NCBI RefSeq assembly: GCF_009451885.1
Contig: NZ_WIAO01000016.1
Location: 1 to 64,000 of the forward strand
Reading direction: 5' to 3'
DNA: 64,000 bases
Origin: Glycomyces albidus
GTDB lineage: Bacteria; Actinomycetota; Actinomycetes; Mycobacteriales; Micromonosporaceae
Made by a program: the position numbers and the translations under genes. This document shows, piece after piece, positions 49,075-57,152 of the stretch (position 1 is its first letter; every line of letters starts with the position of its first letter). A model generated the notes under the pieces. The model saw nothing but the letters and a program-made list of their open reading frames with translations. It was not told where the DNA came from and made no database searches.

Positions 49075-50633
49075 GACCGCTCCTCTTCGCGTTCAAGGGA
49101 ACGCTTCAACCGGTCGCGCTGGTCCATGACGACCGAGCGGAGCGCCCCGTCGAGGAGGTCCCACACTTCGTCGGCCGCGGTCGCCTCGCCGCGCAGTTCG
49201 CGGCCGTGTAGGCGCACCCACAGGCGGCGCAGGTACGCGCGGCGGGTCCCGCGGACCTCCTCGCCGATCGGGTCCGGCAGGCGCAGTACACGGTGGACGT
49301 ACGATTCGCGCCGCCACCGGTTCAGGAGGCGCGCGTTGGCGTCCGAGGCGGCCGGAGGCTGGTCGCCGGTGCCGAGTCCGGCGCTCGCGTCGCGGCCCAG
49401 GACCATGGCGACGCGGCTCGGCTCCTCCGCGAGCTGCCACGGCGCGGCGGAGCGGTGGATCTCGCCGGTCACGAGGGATGGGACGTCGGCCATCGACTCG
49501 CGGTGGAACCAGGTGGTGAGGGCCGCGAACAGACGTTCCAGGATGGAACGGTCGAAGGGCTTGGGCAGGGCGCGTTTCGAGGCGCGCTCACCGAGTTCGG
49601 GGACGGCGGGGCGGTCGCGCTCGGTGAGGCCGTAGCCGCGCGCGATGCCGGGCAGGTCGAGCCGGGCGGCTTCGGCGGTACCGGTGCCGTCGTCCGCCAG
49701 CGCCTTCCACAGGCGCGGGTCGGGGGCGGTCGCGCAGTCGTCGAGGAACGCGGCGATCCCCGGGTGAGCGTCCGTTTCCGGGGGAGCGGGCTGGCTGGCT
49801 GCCTCCTGCGCCGGAGGTCGGCGTGCGTCCGACACCGGAAGTAGGTGTGGCGCTTTCTCTTCGGGTGCCGTTGGTGCGACTCGTGCCGAGATCGGGTGTG
49901 GCGCTTCGCCCTCATGTGCGGCGGGGGTGTCTTGCACGGGGAGCCGATGCGGCGCTTCCGCTTCAAGTACCGCCAGCGTGTCCGGCAACAGTGGCCGCTG
50001 CGTCGCTCCTCCTTCGTGCGTCGCTGGGGTGTCTCGTGCCGGGAATCGTTGCGGTGCCTCCGCTTCGAGTGTCGGCAATGCGTCCGGCACTGGGTCCCGA
50101 CCAGCCCATGCCTCCCGCAGCAGTCCCGCGAGTTCGGCGGTTCTGGCCGGATCGGTCAGGAAGCGGCGCAGCCGGTCCACGGTGACGTCGCCGCGTTCGG
50201 CGTGGACGTCGGCGACGGCGGCGGCCGCGATGTCGGCGGCCCCGGGGAGCGCGGCCGGGTCGCCGTGGAGGTGCGCGAGTTCGTAGCAGCGCTGGAAGTA
50301 CAGGTCCTGCGGGTGGCCTTCGGTGATCCCGGCGCGGCGGCGGGCGCGCTTGAGGAGCTGGAACCAGGCCGCGGTCGCCGCGAGGACCGGACCCGCGTCG
50401 AGGATCGCCTGGCGGAGGGCGTCGACGTGCTCGATCGCGACGACGCCGCCGGAGAACCGCGGGTTCTGGGTCGGGCGCAGCACGAGCGGGTCCAAGAGGA
50501 GCTTCACGGTCCGCGCGAGCGGGCGGCCCGAGGCGTTGCTCAAGGGCGCCACGGCATCGCCGAGCTGGGACCAGGCGTCGGCGACGAGCATGCCCCGCGG
50601 GACGGCCGCCGAGGCCGCGAGGCCATGGACCAT
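49071..50633 (-). CDS. unknown first protein of the CHAT operon, 520 aa, with internal repeats
   Basis: First gene of the operon. Residues 1-185 are an alanine-rich helical domain (GRPLARTVKLLLDPLVLRP, AGPVLAATAAWFQLLKRARRRAGI, FQRCYELAHLHGDPAALPGA). Residues 188-290 contain about three degenerate 34-residue repeats starting LEAEAPxRxPxxDTPAxHEG. The carboxyl domain has a Trp/Arg-rich region (LLNRWRRESYVHRVLRLPDPIGEEVRG) and a basic end. ATG 50633 was chosen as the first in-frame start with coding character. No family is recognised; it could be a sensor or the substrate of the CHAT protease. Confidence 0.75.
   Translation of the reverse strand: MVHGLAASAAVPRGMLVADAWSQLGDAVAPLSNASGRPLARTVKLLLDPLVLRPTQNPRFSGGVVAIEHVDALRQAILDAGPVLAATAAWFQLLKRARRRAGITEGHPQDLYFQRCYELAHLHGDPAALPGAADIAAAAVADVHAERGDVTVDRLRRFLTDPARTAELAGLLREAWAGRDPVPDALPTLEAEAPQRFPARDTPATHEGGATQRPLLPDTLAVLEAEAPHRLPVQDTPAAHEGEAPHPISARVAPTAPEEKAPHLLPVSDARRPPAQEAASQPAPPETDAHPGIAAFLDDCATAPDPRLWKALADDGTGTAEAARLDLPGIARGYGLTERDRPAVPELGERASKRALPKPFDRSILERLFAALTTWFHRESMADVPSLVTGEIHRSAAPWQLAEEPSRVAMVLGRDASAGLGTGDQPPAASDANARLLNRWRRESYVHRVLRLPDPIGEEVRGTRRAYLRRLWVRLHGRELRGEATAADEVWDLLDGALRSVVMDQRDRLKRSLEREEERS
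49765..50090 (-). repeat. 102-bp tandem repeat within the first CHAT-operon gene
   Basis: Units starting at LEAEAPQRFPARDTPATHEGG and LEAEAPHRLPVQDTPAAHEGE are exactly 34 codons apart; a third, weaker unit (KAPHLLPVSDARRPPAQEA) follows. The repeat is in frame. Confidence 0.65.
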
Positions 50634-50941
50634 GCCGCGAAGTGTAGTCGAGCCGTACGAATCCCGGTGAAACCTGTGATCGGTAGGGGCCCGCACAGGG
50701 CGACGCTGACGGCGTCGCGCGATCGCGTGACCGGGCCCGCGCCACTGAACCGACACCGCCGAGCTCGCGCCATTCGATCACGCCACTGAACCGACACGGC
50801 CGAACTCGCGCCACTGGACCCGCGCCGGTGAACCCGCGCCACCGGACTCGCCCTACTGAACTCGCTCTATCGAACCCGCGCCACCGGACCGAACCGCCGA
50901 ACCAGCGCCACCGCCCCCGCACACCGAACCAGGAGGCCCCG
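50634..50941. repeat. intergenic region of degenerate 14-bp repeats between divergent operons
   Basis: Between about 50730 and 50930, units of the form GCGCCACTGAACYC recur roughly ten times with drift. This spacer separates the CHAT operon from the rightward Hsp70-type set. The AGGAGG at 50931-50936 is the ribosome site of the next gene. No further promoter is recognisable. Confidence 0.6.
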
Positions 50942-52234
50942 ATGTTCCAAGACTTCCGCGCGGCCAACCCGCTCTCGCCTCATGCTCCGCCCGTGCGCTC
51001 CCCGTACGGCACCCCCGAGCATCCGCTCACGCCGAAGCGGCGGCGCCCGCGCGGGCTGGGCCTGTTCTCGATGATCGTCCTGCCGTCCGTGGCGATCGGT
51101 GCGACGGCGATCATCGGCGAGCACCTGACCGGCCCCGGCGCCGACGTCATGCTCCGCACCGGCATCGCGTTCTCCGCCGACGGCCTCGCGCTCGTCCCGT
51201 ACGACCGCACCGGCGCGACCGGCCTCATCGCCGAGGCCACGACCGACAGGTTCGCGGTCCGACTCGCCGCCGTCGACCTCGCCTCGGGCGAGACCCGCTG
51301 GGACGTGCAGCTCGCGGACGAGCGCGAATGGGACGCGGCCGCCGTCGCCGCCGGCGCCGCGTACGCCTACATCGCGACGCAGGACGGCCTCCAGGTCCGC
51401 GACCTCGACGACGGCGCCCTCGTCACCGACGCCGTGCCCGGCCTCGAACGGGTCGGTTCCGGCACGGCCGCATACGGTCTCGACCCCGCCGCCGGAGTGG
51501 TCGCCCTCGACGTCGACGGCGGGTTCCACACGATCGCGCTCGACGCGCTCGAAGCGGCCCCCGCCGATCCCGCGGTCGCCCAGGCGTGGACCGGCCGGCT
51601 CGCGCCCGAAGGCGCCTTCCCCGGACTCGGCGGCATGACCTCCACCGAGGCGTCCATCGGGGGCGACCGGACGCTGCGGATCGAGCCGACCGCCGAGGAC
51701 GCCCTCGGCGGCGGCCTCGCGGTCGTCTCGGGCGGCGACCGGCGCGCGCTCGGCACCCGCGTCTACTACGAGGCCGGCATCGTCCTCGACCAGACGGCGG
51801 CCTCCACGACCTGGGAGATCGATGTGGACGAACTCATCGACGGCGTCCTGGAGGACCCGACCGCCGCTATCGACCTGATGGTCCCCGCCGGGACGGCCGC
51901 GGGCGCCGCCACCGGCCATGCCCTGATCGAGCACCGGCCCGAACCCGGCGGCGACGGCTTCGCCCTCACCGTCGTCGACCTCGAGACCGGTCTCGCAACT
52001 GCCTCCCTCACCACCGCCGACCACTTGGGCCGCAGCATGACCGCGCCCACCGGCCACACCGTCGTCCTCGTCGCCCCCGACGAGGGCGTCTTCCACTCGG
52101 ACCTCGTGGTCGTCGCCCCCGACGGGTCGATCGACCGCGTCACCTTCGGCGCCGTCGACCTCCTCGGCGACCCCGACCTCGACCTCGACCTCGACCTCGA
52201 CCTCGGCCTCGACCCCGAGCCCGATCTCGACTGA
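50942..52234 (+). CDS. single-span membrane protein with extracytoplasmic beta-propeller-like domain
   Basis: A 430-aa protein. A Pro-rich cytoplasmic start (residues 1-37) precedes one membrane helix (about 38-60, LGLFSMIVLPSVAIGATAIIG). The rest is a beta-rich outer domain with propeller-like blades (AVDLASGETRWDVQLADE, YIATQDGLQVRDLDDG, VVDLETGLATASL). These resemble PQQ-type repeats such as the ligand half of the Hsp70 chimera two genes downstream. The extreme carboxyl end is an Asp-Leu repeat tail. AGGAGG precedes the ATG. Function unknown. Confidence 0.75.
   Translation: MFQDFRAANPLSPHAPPVRSPYGTPEHPLTPKRRRPRGLGLFSMIVLPSVAIGATAIIGEHLTGPGADVMLRTGIAFSADGLALVPYDRTGATGLIAEATTDRFAVRLAAVDLASGETRWDVQLADEREWDAAAVAAGAAYAYIATQDGLQVRDLDDGALVTDAVPGLERVGSGTAAYGLDPAAGVVALDVDGGFHTIALDALEAAPADPAVAQAWTGRLAPEGAFPGLGGMTSTEASIGGDRTLRIEPTAEDALGGGLAVVSGGDRRALGTRVYYEAGIVLDQTAASTTWEIDVDELIDGVLEDPTAAIDLMVPAGTAAGAATGHALIEHRPEPGGDGFALTVVDLETGLATASLTTADHLGRSMTAPTGHTVVLVAPDEGVFHSDLVVVAPDGSIDRVTFGAVDLLGDPDLDLDLDLDLGLDPEPDLD
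52175..52228 (+). repeat. hexanucleotide repeat coding for Asp-Leu
   Basis: Five perfect GACCTC units (52175-52204) and four diverged ones give a tail of alternating Asp and Leu at the end of the membrane protein. Such repeats are prone to slip. Confidence 0.85.
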
Positions 52235-52311
52235 AACCTGTGACCGGTAGCCGCCGGTCCGACCAGAGACTGAACCCGCACCGACCGCACACTCCGAGAA
52301 GGGAACCCCCG

Positions 52312-53100
52312 ATGCTCAAGTTCATCAACCTCACCGTCCTGTTCGCCGGCCTCGCCTGCACGGTCATGTACGTGCTCACCGGCCTCGCCGGGCCCGCCCC
52401 CGACTCGTGGGCGAACGGCTGGATGGCCGGCCCGATCATCCTCATGGCCGTCCTGCCCTTCACCGCCACGATGGGCCGGCTCGCCGGGCCGCTGCGCGAG
52501 CTGCGCGGCATGGTGCCCAAGGGCTTCGAAGGCGCGCCGCTCGCCATCGGCACCGTCGTCCAGGTCTCCCGCACCGGGCTGTCCGTGAACGACCAGCCGC
52601 AGCTCGAGATCCTCTTCGACGTCGACACCATGGACGGCCAGTCGTTCCGCGCCGTCGCCAGGAGCCTCGTCGACCTCACCGAGCTCGCGGCCGTCGTCCC
52701 CGGCGCGATGCTCCCGGTCCGGTACCGGCCGGGCAGCACCGACGGGCGCGTCGTCATCGCCGTCGACGCCCCGCAGGCCGAGATGCAGGCCGCGTTCGAC
52801 CGGGTGCGCCTCGCGAAGGGCCTGGTCACGCCCCGGCAGCTCCAGATCGCCGAGCAGGGCCTCGAAGGCCGCGCCGTGATCCTCGCGCTCGCCCCGACCG
52901 GCGAGATCCAGGGCGACCGGGCCGTCATGGACCTCGACCTGCGCATCACCCGCGCCGACGGCACCGTGTTCGACCTCAAGCAGCGCAAGCCGATGGACGC
53001 CAGCGCGGTCCCGCAGGTCCAGCCCGGCATGGTCGTCAAGGTCAAGTACCTCCCGCACGACGAATCGGAGGTCGTCATCCAGACCCTCGTCAACCCCTGA
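52312..53100 (+). CDS. two-span membrane protein with duplicated beta domain
   Basis: A 262-aa protein with two membrane helices (about residues 5-27 and 36-54) followed by two related beta-barrel-like repeats. Each begins with a G-x-x-V-(x)-L/S pattern and ends PGM-x-(V/L)-(P/K)V(R/K)Y (PGAMLPVRYRPG and PGMVVKVKYLPH). The architecture resembles DUF3592-like proteins, but the assignment is tentative. AGAAGGG lies upstream of the ATG. It sits between the propeller-like protein and the Hsp70 chimera, probably in one transcription unit. Confidence 0.7.
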   Translation: MLKFINLTVLFAGLACTVMYVLTGLAGPAPDSWANGWMAGPIILMAVLPFTATMGRLAGPLRELRGMVPKGFEGAPLAIGTVVQVSRTGLSVNDQPQLEILFDVDTMDGQSFRAVARSLVDLTELAAVVPGAMLPVRYRPGSTDGRVVIAVDAPQAEMQAAFDRVRLAKGLVTPRQLQIAEQGLEGRAVILALAPTGEIQGDRAVMDLDLRITRADGTVFDLKQRKPMDASAVPQVQPGMVVKVKYLPHDESEVVIQTLVNP

Positions 53101-53563
53101 ACCGCCGCCCGCCCGCACCGGGCCCGCCCATTGCGGGTCCGGTGCGACACCAGCGGGGCCAGAGGCGAAACCGACCGGGCCCGCCCGCGCGGGTCCGGTG
53201 CAACAACGGCAGGGTCGGAGACGAAACCCGACCGGGCCGGCCACGCGGGTCCGGTGGCCCCGGGCCAGAGGCGAAGCCGACCGGCCCGCATGCGCGAGTC
53301 CGGTGCGACACCGGCCCAAGGTCGAAGACGAAACCCGACCGGGCCCGCCTGCGCAGGTCCGGTACGGACCGAAACGCCCCGGTACCTGCACCGCAGGCTC
53401 CTGACCGGTACGGCCGCAGGGCCGTCCGTGTCAGCCCCGACGGGTATCCTCGCGGGGAGTCCCACGCCCCATCGTGGACACACCCGCCCCCCATAGCCCG
53501 AACCGCGGCACCGGCCCCCGGGTCCGCGGGCCGGGCCCAGCCCCGACCGAGTGAGTAGGACCC
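53101..53563. repeat. intergenic region with 57-bp tandem repeats
   Basis: From 53121 to about 53375 a unit beginning GGCCCGCC-GCG-GGTCCGGTGCGACACCGG recurs at 53121, 53178, 53235, 53283 and 53342. This is roughly 4.5 copies with spacing 57, 57, 48 and 59. The remainder up to the Hsp70 start has no recognisable signal except GAGTAGGA at 53551-53558, its ribosome site. Confidence 0.7.
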
Positions 53564-56344
53564 GTGCACGCTCCCGTTTGGCTCGCCGTCGACCTCGGCA
53601 CCACCCACACCGTCGCCGTGATCGGCCGCGGCGGCCAGGAACCGCGCTCGCTGCTCTTCGACGGCTCGCCGCTCCTCGCCTCCGGCGTCTTCCTCGACGC
53701 CGACGGCACCCTCCACACCGGACGCGACGCGCAGCGGCTCGCCGCCGCCGACCCCGGCCGGTTCGAGCCGCACCCCAAGCGGCGCATCGACGACGGCACC
53801 GTCCTCCTCGGCGACCGCGAACTCCCCGTCGAGGAGCTCCTCGCCACCGGGCTGCGCCGCGTCGCCGAAGAGGCCGCCGCCTCCGGCATGCGCCCCACCG
53901 ACACCGTGCTCACCTACCCCGCCGACTGGGGCCCGGTTCGCCGCGCCCGGCTCGAGGCCGCCGCCGACCTGGCCGGGATGGGCCGGGTGCGGCTCCTGCC
54001 CGAGCCGATCGCGGCCGCCGCCTACTGCGCCGACGTCCTCGGCCAGGAGATCCCGCGCGGCGGCACCGTCGCGATCTTCGACTTCGGCGGCGGCACCTTC
54101 GATGTCGCCGTGGTCCGCCGCGACGAGGAGGGCCGCCTGCGCACGCTCGCGTTCGGCGGCCTCGACGACCTCGGCGGCCTCGACATCGACATGGCGCTCG
54201 CCGCCCACCTCGGCCGGGTCGTCGCCGGCCGCGACCCCGACCTGTGGAAGCGGCTCAGCGAACCCGAGACCACCGCCGACCTGCGCGACCGGCTCGCGTT
54301 CTGGGGCGAGGTCCGCGCCGCCAAGGAGATGCTGTCGCGCACCTCCACCGCGCCGGTCGGCCTGCCCGGCCACAACCCCATGGGGCTGCACCTCACCCGC
54401 GACGAGCTGACGAGCCTCGCGGACCCGCTCGTCGCCCGCGCGGTCGACGAGACCCGCCGCACCGTCGAACGCGCCGGGGTCGAACCCGCCGCGCTCAGCG
54501 CGCTCCTCCTCGTCGGCGGCTCCAGCCGCATGCCCCTGGTCGCGACCCGACTCCACGCCCGTCTCGGCGTCGCCCCGTCCGTGCCCGAGCAGCCCGAACT
54601 CCCGGTCGCCTTCGGCGCCTTGCATCACGCCGCGACCGAGCCCGAGGCCCCGCCCGCGACCACCCCGGTCGCGCAGACCGGGTACGCGCCCTACCCGGTC
54701 CAGAGCCCCACCGGGAGCCTCCCGCCGCAGCAGGGGGCGCCGTCGCCGGTCACCGCGCAGCCGAGCCCGCAGCCGGTGCCGTCGCAACCCACCCCGGCCG
54801 GGCCCTTCCCGCCGACCGTCACGCCCCACACCCCGTACCAGCCGAACGTCTACACCGGACCGCTCCCGGTCGGCGGTCCCGCGCCGAAGCGCGGGGTGGC
54901 GCTCTCGGTGGCCGCCTCGATCCTGGTGACGATCGTGGTCCTCGTCGCGGTCGCCTTGAACCGCATCGACTTCGGGTCCCTCTTCGGCGGCGGTGGCGTG
55001 CTCGAGGGCCTCGAGGGACTCGACGGTCTCGGCGACGTCGCCGGGGACGGCGCGACCGACGGCACCGGCCTGGAGGTCGCCTACGAGCAGGCGCTCGCGG
55101 GCGGTGCCGCGTCGGTGGCCGCGAGCGACGGCATCGCCGTCATTGCCGAGACCGCCATGGGCAAGACCAAGGCCGCCGCGTTCGACGCCGCCGGCGCGAA
55201 CCTGTGGACCCAGGAGTACGACCTCGAACCGGCCGAACTGCACCTCCAGATCGTCGGGAACGTGCTCCTCATCGACGCGCTCGACTCCGCCACCGACGAA
55301 GGGCAGGACATGCGCGCCGCCGCGTCGCTCGACACCGGCGAGTTCCTGTGGAAGCAGCCGTGGATCGACCGCAGCGACGTCGCCTTCTACGGCACCGACC
55401 TCCTCGTCGAGCAGCGCACCGGCTTCGACGACAACGCCGCCATCCGCATCGACCTCCAGACCGGCGACGAGGTGTGGAAGAAGCAAGGCCCGGAGGACCT
55501 GTTCATCATCGACGAGTTCCGCATCCGCGCCGAGGCCGTCTGGAACGACGGCGCCGAGTACGCCGGCGCCGTCCCCCCGAACTCGTACTCCCTCTACGAC
55601 AACCTCGCCGTCGCGAACCGCGTCGTCGACCTCGACCCGGACGAGGGCACCGCCGTGGTCCGCGACGCCGCCGACGGGGCCTCGCTCACCGACGGCGACC
55701 TCCCGATCGACTCCTACCTGTGGACCGCGTTCGACGGCCTCGCCATCGGGAAGGTCGCCGAGGCCGCCTCCCCGGGCCGCGCGGTCCTCGCCGGGTACTC
55801 CCTCGACGACCTCGGCGAGGTCTGGAACGTGCCCTTCGACGCCGGGTACGCGATCATCAACGTCAAACCGTGCGGGCCGCAGCTCGTGTGCGCCGCGGTC
55901 GAGAACAGCGGCGCCGAGGTGTACAAGACCGTCGCCTACGACTCCCGGACCGGCGAACTGCGATGGGAACTCGACTCCACCGACTGGTCCACTGAGGACA
56001 ACTGGTACTCGACCCCGGACGCGCTGGTCCACGGCGACCAGACCTTCGACGTGGTGGACACCGCCCGCATCGTCGGCTTCGACGGGACCGTCACCGGCGA
56101 CGCGGAGCAGTTCACCTCGGTCGACGCGGTCCGCGACGGCCGTGCCGCGGCCGTGCAGGTGAGCTCCAGCCTCACCAGCACCGACTGGGAGGTGTTCGTC
56201 CTCGACCCGGCCACCGGCGACCGCACGCCCGCCCAGAGCACCGGCGTGGACCTGCCCGAGCACATCGCGATCGCCGGCGACCTCGTCGCCGTCCACACCG
56301 GCGACGGGAGGGCCCTGATCCTCACCGCCACCGGTCTCGCCTGA
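53564..56344 (+). CDS. Hsp70-type ATPase fused to a transmembrane span and PQQ-like propeller
   Basis: A 926-aa chimera. Residues 1-360 are an Hsp70/actin-fold ATPase: phosphate-1 motif AVDLGTTHTVAV, phosphate-2 AIFDFGGGTFDVAVV, and adenosine motif ALLLVGGSSRMPLV. No canonical substrate-binding domain follows; instead there is a Pro/Gln-rich linker (365-435) and one membrane helix (about 444-466). Residues 470-926 form an extracytoplasmic beta-propeller-like region (YEQALAGGAASVAAS, AASLDTGEFLWKQPW, RIDLQTGDEVWKK, YDSRTGELRWELD). The ATPase thus faces the cytosol and the propeller the outside. GTG start follows GAGTAGGA. Such chimeras are uncharacterised. Confidence 0.88.
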   Translation: MHAPVWLAVDLGTTHTVAVIGRGGQEPRSLLFDGSPLLASGVFLDADGTLHTGRDAQRLAAADPGRFEPHPKRRIDDGTVLLGDRELPVEELLATGLRRVAEEAAASGMRPTDTVLTYPADWGPVRRARLEAAADLAGMGRVRLLPEPIAAAAYCADVLGQEIPRGGTVAIFDFGGGTFDVAVVRRDEEGRLRTLAFGGLDDLGGLDIDMALAAHLGRVVAGRDPDLWKRLSEPETTADLRDRLAFWGEVRAAKEMLSRTSTAPVGLPGHNPMGLHLTRDELTSLADPLVARAVDETRRTVERAGVEPAALSALLLVGGSSRMPLVATRLHARLGVAPSVPEQPELPVAFGALHHAATEPEAPPATTPVAQTGYAPYPVQSPTGSLPPQQGAPSPVTAQPSPQPVPSQPTPAGPFPPTVTPHTPYQPNVYTGPLPVGGPAPKRGVALSVAASILVTIVVLVAVALNRIDFGSLFGGGGVLEGLEGLDGLGDVAGDGATDGTGLEVAYEQALAGGAASVAASDGIAVIAETAMGKTKAAAFDAAGANLWTQEYDLEPAELHLQIVGNVLLIDALDSATDEGQDMRAAASLDTGEFLWKQPWIDRSDVAFYGTDLLVEQRTGFDDNAAIRIDLQTGDEVWKKQGPEDLFIIDEFRIRAEAVWNDGAEYAGAVPPNSYSLYDNLAVANRVVDLDPDEGTAVVRDAADGASLTDGDLPIDSYLWTAFDGLAIGKVAEAASPGRAVLAGYSLDDLGEVWNVPFDAGYAIINVKPCGPQLVCAAVENSGAEVYKTVAYDSRTGELRWELDSTDWSTEDNWYSTPDALVHGDQTFDVVDTARIVGFDGTVTGDAEQFTSVDAVRDGRAAAVQVSSSLTSTDWEVFVLDPATGDRTPAQSTGVDLPEHIAIAGDLVAVHTGDGRALILTATGLA

Positions 56345-56550
56345 CCCGCTCAGCCGGACCCGTTCAGCCGGCCCCGCTCGAACTGCCAGCTCGGACTCGG
56401 TCCCCGCCCGAACCCGACCCGCTTGGCCGGCCCCGCTCGGTCCCGGCCCGCTCAGACCCGAGTCTCACCCGGTCAGCGCTGACCGGATCGTTCCGGTCAC
56501 GGCCGGGATCGTGCCTGTCGCCGGAGGCCGCCCGGCGACAGGATTGGGTG
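56345..56550. other. intergenic degenerate repeats
   Basis: Imperfect units resembling CCCGCTCAGCCGGACCCG recur to about 56460. No gene is supported. AGGA at 56539 precedes the next start. Confidence 0.45.
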
Positions 56551-57135
56551 ATGCAGCGAGCCCTGATCGTCATCGACGTCCAAGAGTCCTTCCGGCAGCG
56601 GCCCAACTGGGCCGCCACCTCGAACCCCGACATCGCGAAGCAGGTCGGGCGCCTCGTCGACCACGCCCGCGCCGAAGGCGACCTGGTCGTGTGGGTCCTC
56701 CACAGCGAACCCGGCACCGGCGACGTCTTCGACCCCGCCGAAGGCTTCGTCACCTACATCGACGGCCTCGAGCCCCGGCCCGGCGAGCCCGAACTGGTCA
56801 AGACCTCGCACAACGCGTTCACCACCACCAACCTCCACCAGATCCTCACCCAGCGCGGCATCGGCGAGGTCCTCATCAGCGGCATCCGCACCGAGCAGTG
56901 CTGCGAGACCACCGCCCGCGTCGCCTCCGACCTCGGATTCCAGGTCGTGTTCGTCATCGACGCGACCGCGACGCACCCCATCCCGCACCGCGACGCCGAC
57001 CCGGACCGGCCGCTCGAGGAGGTCCTGGCCGACCCCGCCACGCTCCAGACCGCCGACGTCATCGCCCGCACCGAGTACGCGCTCGCCGGCCGCTTCGCCA
57101 CGGTCAGTACCGTTGACGAGGTGACCGCGCACTGA
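56551..57135 (+). CDS. isochorismatase-family cysteine hydrolase
   Basis: A 194-aa hydrolase with the family triad Asp9 (LIVIDVQESF), Lys84 (ELVKTSHNAF) and Cys117 (GIRTEQCCETTAR), preceded by the cis-peptide ISGIRT turn. Family members hydrolyse amides or isochorismate; which applies is unknown. ATG 56551 has AGGA 8 nt upstream. The GlxA-type regulator gene begins 17 bp downstream, a pairing commonly seen in actinomycetes in which the regulator probably controls the hydrolase. Confidence 0.92.
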   Translation: MQRALIVIDVQESFRQRPNWAATSNPDIAKQVGRLVDHARAEGDLVVWVLHSEPGTGDVFDPAEGFVTYIDGLEPRPGEPELVKTSHNAFTTTNLHQILTQRGIGEVLISGIRTEQCCETTARVASDLGFQVVFVIDATATHPIPHRDADPDRPLEEVLADPATLQTADVIARTEYALAGRFATVSTVDEVTAH

Positions 57136-57152
57136 CCGGATCGGGAGGCCCC

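Noticed and set aside
53121-53375. Possible CRISPR array
   Set aside because: The 57-bp units are contiguous and degenerate, with no unique spacers and no cas genes.
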